Assembly: GCF_964199755.1 (NCBI RefSeq) | Contig: NC_133917.1 | Location: 503,501-567,500, forward strand | Reading direction: 5' to 3' | Origin: Larus michahellis | Lineage: Eukaryota; Chordata; Aves; Charadriiformes; Laridae | DNA length: 64,000 bases | Shown here: positions 20,164-27,862 of the stretch, piece after piece | Layout: each line of letters starts with the position of its first letter | Numbering within the stretch: the first letter of the stretch is position 1 | Notes under the pieces: generated by a model | Seen by the model: only the letters and a program-made list of their open reading frames with translations | Told to the model about the DNA's origin: nothing | The model's database searches: none | Position numbers and translations under genes: made by a program

Positions 20164-22041
20164 CTGCTGGGAGGGCGTGGCGTCAGGGGACACGCCCCCT
20201 GCCCCGCAAGCCCCGCCCCTTGGAGCCCCCCCCGCCCCCCGCAGCGCCCCCCCCCCCCCCAGGGGGGTTAGTGCAGGGGGAAATGCCCTCAGGCCCCACC
20301 CCCTCCCCGAAGCCACGCCCCCTCCCCGAAGCCACGCCCCACGCCAACGCAAGGAAACAGGCCCCGCCCCCTCCAAGCGGCTCCAATAGGGTTAATGGAA
20401 GGGAGGAGGCCACGCCCCCTTGCCGCAAGCCATGCCCCCAAGCCCCCAGTGGGGTTAGTGCGGAGCTGCAGGACACGCCCCCTTTATTAGGCCACGTCCC
20501 CCCACGGGGTTAGTGCAGGGGAGGCATCCCCGAGGCCACGCCCCCTCCCCGAGGCCACGCCCCTCGTGCACCCTGTGACATCACACGTGACCTCACAAAG
20601 GGGCGGTGCCGTCACACGTTGGAGGGGGGGAGGGGGAGGGGGGAGGTGACGTGAGGCGGGGGGGGAGGGTGTGGCCTCACGCGTGACATCACCGCTGACG
20701 TCATCGCTGACGTCTCTCCCTACCTGGCCCCACGCTGCGCTTGCGGTCCAGGACGTGGGGGACTGGGGGGCGGGGTAATTAACCCCCCGGAGCAATTAAT
20801 TACCCCCCCGGGTCACTGATTACCCCCACACCCCCCCCCCCCGCAGCCATTCATTACCCCCCCAGGGCCATTAATTAACCTGCAGGGGGGCTAATAATGC
20901 ACCCCACCCCCTCGGGCAGATTTATACCCCAGGAAAAGCAGTTAATTACCCCCCCCGGAGCACTAATTAACCCAGGGGTCATTAATTGCTGTCCCCGGGG
21001 GTCTTCATTACCCCCCAGGGCAATTAATTGCCCCCCCCCTTGGGTGCTAATTTCTCCCCGGGGGGGGGGGGGGTTAATGAGCTCTCATGAATATTAATGA
21101 GCACTAATTGTACTCACTGTAGCCCATGCCCTGCACGAAGTACTTGAAGGCCTCTGTCAGCTTGGCCGGCTGGGGAGGGCGGGGGGGGTCAAGACCACGC
21201 CCCTTTAGGCCACGCCCCCTTTAAGCCACACCCCAACCCCCCCATAGGGGGCCCCTCCCCTTTAAGCCCCGCTCCCTCCCCTTAGGCTACGCCCCCTCCC
21301 CCTCAAACCACACCCACACCCCCCTTATATGGGGGACGCCCTGAGGCCACGCCCCCTCCCCCCTTAGCCACGCCCCCCCAACCAACCCCTTCTATGGCTT
21401 TGGTGCGCCCTTACGCCACGCCCCCTCCCTTCCAAGCCCTGCCCCTACAGCCCCCCATAGAAGGCCAGTGCCAGGCCACGCCCCCCCTTAGGCCATGCCC
21501 CCTCAGTCTCCCAGACCACGCCCCCTCCCCCTTAAGCCACGCCCCCCCGTTGGCGCTGGTGACCTTTGACCCCTCACCTGGCTGAGCTGGGGCTGCCCCC
21601 CTCCGTCCGCCATCTGTGGGGTGTCAAAGGTCACGGTGTAGGGGGTCAAAGGTCACCTTGAGGAAGGAGGTCTGGGTGGGGTCCAGCTTGGCGTTGCACT
21701 CCACCTGGGGGGGGGGGACGGGCCGTGGCGGGGGTCACGTGACTCCACGAGGGTCACGGGACGGGCCATGTGACCCCGGCACGTGACCTCACGGGGGGGC
21801 GGGGTCAGGTGACGTCACTCACCACGGCCTCCTCGTGGGGGGAGCCGTCGCCCACCACCAGCAACATGGGGCAGCTTTGGGGGGGGGTGGAGGGGAGAGG
21901 GGGTCAAAGGTCACTGTGGGGGGTCGGAGGCCATCCCAGAGGCACGGGGTCAAAGGTCAGAGGGGCGAGGGGGGGTCGCTCACCGCAGGCTGCCGGCCCC
22001 GCTGCGCACCAGGCCCAGGTCACCGCGGCTGCGCGGCCCCG

Positions 22042-22076
<35 letters not shown>

Positions 22077-25000
22077 GAGCCGCCACCGCCACGGTGAGTG
22101 CCCCCAGTACACACCAGTACACACCGGTGCCCCCCCGGTGCCCTCCCAGTATAGCCCAGTGCCCTCCCAGTGCCTCCCAGTACAGCCCAGTCCCTCCTAG
22201 TGCCCCCCAGTACAGCCCAGTCCCTCCCAGTGCCCCACAGCCCCCTCCCAGTGCCTCCCAGTATAGCCCAGTGCCCCACAGCCCCCTCCCAGTGCCTCCC
22301 AGTATATCCCAGTGCCCTCCCAGTGCCCCACAGCCCCCCCCCAGTGCCTCCCAGTATAACCCAGTGCCCTCCCAGTGCCCCACAGCCCCCTCCCAGTGCC
22401 CCCCAGTACAGCCCAGTGCCTCCCAGTGCCCCACAGCCCCCCACCTGTTGTACATGCCCCACAGCAGGGGGGCGTTGGGGGTCGCCCCCAGCCGGGCCCG
22501 GCTGCTCTGCACGGCCGGGGGGGCGGCCGACAGCTCCTCCTGTGGGGCAGACCCACAAGTGAGCCGCAACTGACCCCCCGCCGCTCCCCCGGACCCACAA
22601 CCGACCCGTAACCCACCCCGAGACCCATAACTGACCCACCCCAGGGCCACGGCTGACTCACCACCGACCCACAAGTGACCCCCCAGGACCCATAACTGAT
22701 GCCCCCAGCCCCACAAGTTCCTCCCCCCGGCCCCACAAGTGCCCCCGGCCCCACCTGGGTGAAGAGATGGGCCAGGATCATGTCGGTGGTGGAGGACGTC
22801 AGGCCCGAGAGCTGTGGGGCAGCAAGTGGGGCGCCATGGGACCCACAGCGACCCATAAGGAGCCACGGGACCCATGGAACCTACAGGGACCCATGGGACC
22901 CATAGAGACCCACAGTGACCCATAGAGACCCACGGGACCCATTGGGACCCATGGGACCCACAGAGACCCGTGGGACCCACAGGGACCCGGCGGGACCCAT
23001 AGGTGCCCCATAGTCCCATGGACACCCGTAAGTGACCCACAGAACATCTAGAGGTGCCCCATAGCGCCGTGGAGACCCATAAGTGACCCGCGGCTGCTCC
23101 GTAGCCCCATGGAGACCCATAAGTGACCCATAGGTGCCCCATGGAGACCCATAGAAGACCTAAAGGTGCCCCATATGCCCACAGAGACCCACTAGAGCGC
23201 CCCACAGCCGCCCCATGGCCGCCCCACAGCCGCCCCACCTTGTGCGCGGCCCAGTCCATCCAGCCCTTGGCCTGGGGGTCGATGTTGACCAGCACCAGCC
23301 CCTCCACCGCCTCGGGGTGCAGCAGCTGTGGGGCAGGGCCGGGGGTCACCTCCTGCCCCACGGCGGTCCTCTCTGCCACATAGACACCTCCCCGGACCCA
23401 TAGATTCCCCGCCGACCCCACAGTGACCCCCAAGAACCCAACGCAGGAGCTCCTCAAACCTCCTCCGGACCCACAGCGATCCCACCCAAGGGCCCTCCTG
23501 CCCCACAGCGACCCCCCTGCCCCATAGCGACCTCCCCAGCCCCATAGATTCCCCCCCCAGAGCCCTCCAGACCCACGGCGACCCCCCCAGACCCCCAAAT
23601 TCCCCCCCCAGAGACCCTTCAGGACCCCTCCAGAACCCCCCCAGATCCCTCCAGCCCCACAGCGACCCCCAAGTTCTCCCCCAAGGAACCCCCCCAAACC
23701 CCCTCCAGACCCACAATGACACTCCCCCCCCCCCGACCCACATGTGTCCCCCCAGATGCCCCGCAACCCCCCCGCCAGACCCACAGATCCCCCCCAGGTG
23801 ACCCATAGCCCCCCTGAGACCCACAGAACCCCACAGAACCCCCCCCAGATGCCCCATACACCCCCCCCAGAGACCCTCAGGACCCCCCCTCCAAGGACCC
23901 ACAGATCTCCCCCCCCCAAGATGCCCCATAACCACCCCCGAGCCCCTCCATGTGCCCCCCCCCCCCCCAGCCCCACTCACCCCAAATTTCGCCAGGACGA
24001 AGGCGCCGGCCCCCACCCCCATCCCGATGATGCTGGCGATGCTGGGGGTGGGGGGTGGAGTGTCACGAGTTCAAGGTCATCCTGACCCCCCCCCCCCCGC
24101 TATGGGGCAGCCCCCCAACTCACTTGAGGTACTGGAGGATGCAGGGGATCATCTCGGCCAGTTGCTCCAGTGAGGGGTACTGGTACCTGGGGGGCAGGGG
24201 GGGGTCAACGGGTCAACGGGGGGGTGACAGGGGGTCAACGGGGTCAACTCGGGGGTTGGTGGGGTCAATGGGGCCAGCTTGGGGGTCAATGGGATCATGG
24301 GAGGTCAACTGTGGGTCAACGGGGCCAACTTGGGGGTCAATGGGATCATGGGAGGTCAACTGTGGGTCAATGGGGCCAACTTGGGGGTCAATGGGATCAT
24401 GGGAGGTCAACTGTGGGTCAGCGGGGCCAACTTGGGGGTCAGCGGGGCCAACTTGGGGGTCACTGGGGTCAACCGGGAGGTCGGTGGGGCCAACTTGGGG
24501 GTCAGTGAAGCCAACTGGGGGGCCAACAGGGTCAACTCGGGGGTCGGTGGGGTCAATGGGATCATGGGAGGTCAACTGTGGGTCAACGGGGCCAACTTGG
24601 GGGTCAGCGGGGCCAACTTGGGGGTCAATGAAGCCAACTGGGGGGCCAACAGGGTCAACTCAGGGGTCGGTGGGGTCAACGGGGCCAACTTGGGGGTCAA
24701 TGGGATCATGGGAGGTCAACTGTGGGTCAGCGGGGCCAACTTGGGGGTCACTGGGGTTAACCGGGAGGTCGGTGGGGCCAACTTGGGGGTCAGTGAAGCC
24801 AACTGGGGGGCCAACAGGGTCAACTCGGGGGTCGGTGGGGTCAATGGGGCCAACTTGGGGGTCAATGGGATCATGGGAGGTCAACTGTGGGTCAGTGGGG
24901 CCAACTTGGGGGTCAATGGGATCATGGGAGGTCAACTGTGGGTCAGCGGGGCCAACTTGGGGGTCAGCGGGGCCAACGGGGAGGGGCAACGGAGACTCAA

Positions 25001-25232
25001 GGTGGTCAATCAAGGGTTCAAGCGGGATCAAGCGGGGCGGGATCAGCGGGGCTGGGGGAGGGGGGGGTTGGGGGGCGGGCGATGGGGGTCGCGGGGCGCC
25101 GTGGGTTGCACCCTGGGGGGTAGGGGGGGGCGCCCTCCTCCATGCCGGGGGGGTCGACGTGGACCACCAGGAAGTTCTTGACGATCTCCCCCATCTCCTC
25201 GTGGGCGAAGAGCGGGGTGAAGCACGACTCGT
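20027..25232 (-). CDS. NDRG2: NDRG2, 5'-incomplete gene (overall span)
   Basis: Twelve constitutive exons plus one probable optional 39-bp exon. All introns are GT-AG. The exons join in frame into 283 codons plus stop, from residues ESCFTPLF to the end. Family signatures are the alpha/beta-hydrolase core with GMGVGAGAF where active hydrolases have GxSxG, the [16 protein letters not shown] block, [24 protein letters not shown], and the basic Ser/Thr tail [11 protein letters not shown]...GRSRTLS carrying RxRxxS kinase-type sites. The tail SCMTRLSRSRTAS known for mammalian NDRG2 is the closest paralogue match. NDRG2 is a cytoplasmic, non-enzymatic stress and tumour-suppressor-linked protein. Odd points: the N-terminal ~80-90 residues are absent from the window, introns are minisatellite-filled, and the C-terminus lacks the family MEVSC ending. 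Confidence 0.85.
20164..20723. repeat. Intron rich in GCCACGCCCC reiterations
   Basis: This NDRG2 intron holds about a dozen dispersed copies of (g)ccacgccccct and variants, on the plus strand. The same phrase fills the intron at 21170-21577. The motif is a CACCC/GC-box core, but its regular reiteration suggests a short minisatellite. Confidence 0.7.
20724..20762 (-). CDS. NDRG2: Probable optional 13-codon NDRG2 exon
   Basis: A 39-bp segment between acceptor gccccccag and donor GTAGGG. Joined after GMGY it reads (I)[12 protein letters not shown] and then V into the last exon. Length and position match the 12-13-residue optional insert of paralogues NDRG3 and NDRG4, which starts at the same GMGYI junction. 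Skipping it keeps the frame and gives [13 protein letters not shown]. It is basic and adds further RK residues just before the phosphorylated tail. Usage needs transcript evidence. Confidence 0.55.
20763..21117. repeat. Intron minisatellite with attaattacccccc units
   Basis: Short diverged units of about 20-35 bp alternating AT-rich attaatta with C-runs (near 20777, 20796, 20848, 20868, 20940, 20970 and 21020). It lies in the NDRG2 intron between the 52-bp exon and the optional 39-bp exon. Confidence 0.7.
21118..21169 (-). CDS. NDRG2: NDRG2 exon (52 bp)
   Basis: Encodes [17 protein letters not shown] plus the first base (A) of the next codon. Matches [17 protein letters not shown]. Acceptor ctccccag, donor GTGAGT. 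Confidence 0.93.
21170..21577. repeat. Intron rich in GCCACGCCCC reiterations (second block)
   Basis: More than ten plus-strand copies of ccacgccccct or close variants, spaced 15-60 bp, in the intron between the 36-bp and 52-bp exons. Compare the block at 20164-20723. Confidence 0.7.
21578..21613 (-). CDS. NDRG2: NDRG2 exon (36 bp)
   Basis: Encodes [12 protein letters not shown], matching MADSGGQPQLTQ of the NDRG2/NDRG4 type. Acceptor ccccacag, donor GTGAGG. Confidence 0.9.
21657..21704 (-). CDS. NDRG2: NDRG2 exon (48 bp)
   Basis: Encodes [16 protein letters not shown], almost identical to the mammalian segment [16 protein letters not shown]. Its donor GTGACC is weak. That donor GTGACC overlaps a DR1-type motif at 21643-21655. 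Confidence 0.92.
21823..21874 (-). CDS. NDRG2: NDRG2 exon (52 bp)
   Basis: Encodes (R)[17 protein letters not shown], matching CPVMLVVGDQAPHEDAV, which is the late beta-strand and acid-turn region of the hydrolase fold. Acceptor ccccccaaag, donor GTGAGT. Confidence 0.9.
21984..22028 (-). CDS. NDRG2: NDRG2 exon (45 bp)
   Basis: Encodes (S)[14 protein letters not shown](R), equivalent to RRDLNFERGGDITLR. The acceptor is gggccgcgcag, preceded by a (CTCCTG)n tract that supplies the polypyrimidine stretch. Donor GTGAGC. This is a short exon with low similarity, but phase and position fit exactly. Confidence 0.78.
22042..22076 (+). repeat. (GCAGGA)n hexanucleotide at a splice acceptor
   Basis: Nearly six perfect copies of gcagga on the plus strand. 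On the coding strand this is (CTCCTG)n, ending 13 bases upstream of the 45-bp NDRG2 exon and supplying most of its polypyrimidine tract. Confidence 0.9.
22095..22440. repeat. Intron minisatellite (cccagtgccccacagcccc)
   Basis: Repeated phrases cccagtgcctcccagtatagcc and cagtgccccacagccccct fill the NDRG2 intron between the 45-bp and 95-bp exons. Units are 18-45 bp and imperfect. Confidence 0.85.
22445..22539 (-). CDS. NDRG2: NDRG2 exon, diverged helical segment (95 bp)
   Basis: Encodes [18 protein letters not shown] then [13 protein letters not shown] plus a split codon. The start (EELS) and end (MYN, for SYNN) match the family. The middle is Ala/Pro/Arg-rich and about four residues shorter than human NDRG2 as I recall it, consistent with drift in very GC-rich DNA. 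Acceptor gccccacag, donor GTGGGG. Confidence 0.82.
22755..22811 (-). CDS. NDRG2: NDRG2 exon (57 bp)
   Basis: Encodes [19 protein letters not shown], matching the family LTGLTSSIPEMILGHLFSQ. Acceptor gccccacag, donor GTGGGG. Confidence 0.9.
22812..23238. repeat. Intron minisatellite (gggacccatagagaccca)
   Basis: Short diverged units of gggaccca(c/t)ag, agtgacccataggtgcccc and similar, filling the intron between the 57-bp and 87-bp NDRG2 exons. Confidence 0.8.
23239..23325 (-). CDS. NDRG2: NDRG2 exon (87 bp)
   Basis: Encodes 29 codons: [18 protein letters not shown] then [11 protein letters not shown]. This is among the most conserved NDRG blocks ([23 protein letters not shown]). Acceptor gccccacag, donor GTGGGG. 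Confidence 0.92.
23326..23974. repeat. C-rich intron minisatellite (cccagacccacagcgacccc)
   Basis: About 0.65 kb of C-run phrases such as gacccacagcgaccccc and agatgccccataccccc. The transcribed (minus) strand is strongly G-rich here. Located between the 87-bp and 61-bp NDRG2 exons. Confidence 0.8.
23981..24041 (-). CDS. NDRG2: NDRG2 exon with hydrolase-elbow motif (61 bp)
   Basis: Encodes (N)[25 protein letters not shown] occupies the place of the nucleophile elbow GxSxG, so the catalytic Ser is replaced, as in all NDRG proteins, which are considered catalytically inactive. Donor GTGAGT, acceptor cccccag. Confidence 0.9.
24124..24186 (-). CDS. NDRG2: NDRG2 exon (63 bp)
   Basis: Encodes (G)[20 protein letters not shown] plus two bases. 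The acceptor is gccccccag and the donor GTGAGT. It is nearly identical to the family motif [21 protein letters not shown], and its phase fits both neighbouring exons. Confidence 0.9.
24190..25020. repeat. Intron minisatellite with 51-bp and 21-bp units
   Basis: A composite minisatellite in the largest visible NDRG2 intron. The 51-bp unit is ggggccaacttgggggtcaa, tgggatcatgggaggtcaac and tgtgggtcaac. Interspersed 21-bp units read gcggggccaacttgggggtca. Dozens of gggtca or aggtca hexamers result. Open frames of over 200 codons across it are repeat artefacts. Confidence 0.9.
25112..25232 (-). CDS. NDRG2: NDRG2 exon, 5'-most visible (121 bp)
   Basis: The acceptor is ctgtccccag and the donor GTGCAA. 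It encodes [17 protein letters not shown], then [20 protein letters not shown], then YPPG, with split codons at both ends. It matches the NDRG segment CFxPLFxxEDMxEI...[13 protein letters not shown], which follows the first core strand of the fold. The first base of its opening codon lies in an upstream exon not found in the window. Confidence 0.88.
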
Positions 25233-25955
25233 CTGGGGACAGCCCCACCCCACGGCTATGGGGCTGGACCCACGGCCGTGGGGCAGGGGGCACCCATGGG
25301 GCCAGGGAAGGGATGGAAGGGCCCCAGGTGCCCGGGGAGGGGGGACCCAGGGGACTGGGGAGGGGACCCAGGTGGCCGGGGGGACCCCCACCTATGGGGC
25401 TGGACCCGGATCTATGGGGCAGAGGGGACCCAGGTGTCCAGGGGCACACACATCTATGGGGCTGGGACCCCCACCTGTGGGTCTGTCCCCCCATCTCTGG
25501 GTCTGGGTCCCCCATCTATGGGTCTTGGACCCCCTGGTGTGGGTCTAGAACCCCTATCTCCAGGTCTGGGACCCCCAGGTGTGGGTCTGGAACACCCGTC
25601 TCTGGGTCTGGGCCCCCCATGTGTGGGTCCGTCCCCCCACCTCTGGGTCTGGGCCCCCCGTGTGTGAGCCTGGTCCCCCATCTATGGGTCTGGGCCCCCC
25701 ATGTGTGGCTCTGGGACCCACCTCTATGGGTCTAGAACCCCCAGGTGTGGCCCTGGTCCCCCATCTCTGGGTCTGGGCCCCCCATGTGTGGGTCTGTCCC
25801 CCCATCTCTGGGCCTGGTCCCCCATCTATGGGTTTGGGACCCCCAGGTGTGGGTCTAGAACCCCCATCTCCAGGTCTGGGACCCCCATCTGTGGGTCTGG
25901 AACCCCCATCTCTGGGTCTGGGCCCCCCATGTGTGGGCCTGGTCCCCCATCTAGA
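25233..25955. repeat. Minisatellite upstream of the first visible NDRG2 exon
   Basis: 25440-25950 is an array of phrases catctctgggtctgggcc, cccccatgtgtgggtctg and similar, with units of about 28-56 bp. 25233-25440 is less regular G-rich sequence. I searched this stretch on the minus strand for the preceding NDRG2 exon (the YHDVGLN region) and saw none. Directly to the right begins the 657-bp satellite. Confidence 0.85.
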
Positions 25956-26699
25956 AGAGCTTGCTCTCCCTGTCTTTGAGTACTGTTTTCACTGTCCCGG
26001 TTACCTCTTTGCTAACATTCTCTTCAGAGCTGCAGTGAAACCAGGAACCACGTGGAGAAGGCACCCACACTGAAAGTGCCTGGAGGGAACCTTGGGGCTT
26101 CTTCTCAGTGTCTCTGACATAGGGTTTCACTGTCCCGGGAAAGTCTCTGCTAACACCGTGCAGAGCGCTGTGCCCAATATACAGAAACGTCTTGCAGTAT
26201 CTCCTACAGGGAAAGTGCTTGTTCTCAGTGTCTCTGAGAATTGCTCTGATTATCTGTGTGACCTCTTTGCTAAGACTCTCCAGAGAGACGTCCTCAAAAC
26301 CAACACACATCTTGACATATCTCCCACATTGATCGCAGTGTCTCCAGAAACGGCATTCAAGGAGCCAGGACCTTTTCTCCCTACACTGTCCATTGAGTTG
26401 TCCTCAAAACCAATATACATCCTGCTATATCTCCCACATGGAAAATGCCAGGAGGGAGAAGTGGGGATTATGTTTAGACTTTCTCGGAACTGCTTCAAAT
26501 CAACTAGATATCTTTGTGCTGTAAATCTCCCAACAGCCAAACACAAAAGCAGCAAACATCTCGCTGTATGTCCCACATCCAAAGTGCCAAGAGAGAGCTT
26601 GCTCTCCCTGTCTTTGAGTACTGTTTTCACTGTCCCGGTTACCTCTTTGCTAACATTCTCTTCAGAGCTGCAGTGAAACCAGGAACCATGTGGAGAAGG
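25956..26699 (+). repeat. 657-bp satellite, left edge copies
   Basis: About 1.1 units of the 657-bp satellite, in the same orientation as the main array. The copy is shortened to 638 bp between equivalent gagtactg landmarks (25978 and 26616) by a 19-bp deletion near 26219. It also carries extra point differences, as expected at an array edge. The array is then interrupted by the second solo LTR. Confidence 0.93.
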
Positions 26700-27233
26700 T
26701 GTGGAATAAATACTAAATTGGCTAAAAAATACAAAAGTACAGCATTGTTCACACATTAAGGAAAAGTATAAAATCAAGAGGCTTCTGAGGTAGAAAATAG
26801 CCGCAGCTGGCATGAAGGACACAACATCTGTGGTTCCCTGATAAGCTACATGAGGTACGGGACGGGATGCAATTATTCCGTGGCTTTACCTTATGATGTA
26901 TAGCGGATACAGGAATGGGATGATACCATGAAACAGATAAGCTGCCAATTAGCTGCCCGCTAGATGCTCACAGCCAACATTTTGTCAAATTTTGATGAAA
27001 TGCTGTCCTTTGTGCGAACTTTGCTCATTATAATGTCATTATTATAATACCAAAACACACCTCCATCCCGAAGGCTACCCGCCTCCAAGGTGCGACCACT
27101 CCTTCTTGAGTCTGCGCCCTGAATTTCTCGTAAACTATACCTTTAATTGTGAAGCGAGAGAAATTTACACCAATCATGATAAAAGTATGTATGACTAAAG
27201 TCACTCAAACTCCACCTTGAAGATAACAAATAG

Positions 27234-27241
27234 TATAAAAA
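27234..27241 (+). promoter_or_regulatory. LTR copy 2 TATA-like box
   Basis: tataaaaa followed by tagcccaagagag, equivalent to the box at 10802 in copy 1. Confidence 0.55.
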
Positions 27242-27561
27242 TAGCCCAAGAGAGGGGGGATACCCAGGGAAGACACCATCATAAAGAATTACATCACTGA
27301 CTTCTGGGATCAGTCGACGGGCTGAGCCTCTCTTCCCCCCCATAGGGACGCCTTTGGGTAAGACTTAGATTATATCGAGTGCTTCCTCGGGAAACTTAGA
27401 AATTTCTCTAGAGACTCTCTTTTTCTACATTTAAAGCCAGGCTGTATCATTTATAACTTTGTCGCGCGTTTTGTATATGTAACAATACTTTCATTTGCAC
27501 GTGCTTTGCAGACAGTGTATTTATCACCGGCAATCCTAAGAACCTATATATCTGTTGTTTA

Positions 27562-27567
27562 AATAAA
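27562..27567 (+). terminator. LTR copy 2 polyadenylation signal
   Basis: AATAAA in tttaaataaactgcac, the same position as in copy 1. Confidence 0.55.
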
Positions 27568-27862
27568 CTGCACTTTTTTTTAAGTAGCTAGTCGTTTTGG
27601 TTTCTCACTGAACATGACCAAAGACTCGAGAGTGGCCGTGCTAGTTCATGAGCACGACTAGACTGAAGGTGCAGTCCACTATTAGTGTAACCAAATCGTA
27701 AAAGTTTAATACATATTAAACGCGATGGGACTGATACTGCTGAATTGGGCATCACTCAGAATTTAAACCTAGCCGCACCTAGCCTCCCACCTCGGTGAGG
27801 AGTGTTAGAACGCAAGGGGGTTTATCTTCTGCTAAAAACGCTTTGCCCCTTTTCACGCAACA

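Larger units (their letters stand above)
21560..21959. promoter_or_regulatory. Cluster of DR1 nuclear-receptor-type motifs
   Basis: The 13-mer gggtcaaaggtca (two half-sites spaced by one base) occurs exactly at 21643-21655, 21901-21913 and 21947-21959, and inverted at 21560-21572. A one-mismatch copy is at 21621-21633. This is the textbook DR1 site class of RXR-PPAR, HNF4 and COUP-TF factors. All five lie in short introns of NDRG2. They could equally be a local minisatellite phrase. Confidence 0.5.
26700..27862 (+). mobile_element. Solo LTR of the same ERV family, copy 2
   Basis: A 1163-bp insert with TGTGGAATAA at the start and CGCAACA at the end, flanked by a perfect 5-bp direct repeat gaagg (26695-26699 and 27863-27867). 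It aligns along its whole length with copy 1 at 10330-11424, with scattered substitutions and indels (for example about 50 extra bases near 27115-27165). Same orientation, no internal viral genes. The two copies sit in two unrelated satellites, so they inserted independently. Confidence 0.9.

Noticed and set aside
24055..25548. A 497-codon plus-strand frame over the NDRG2 intron minisatellite
   Set aside because: It runs antisense through three NDRG2 exons and a 51/21-bp repeat; a repeat artefact.
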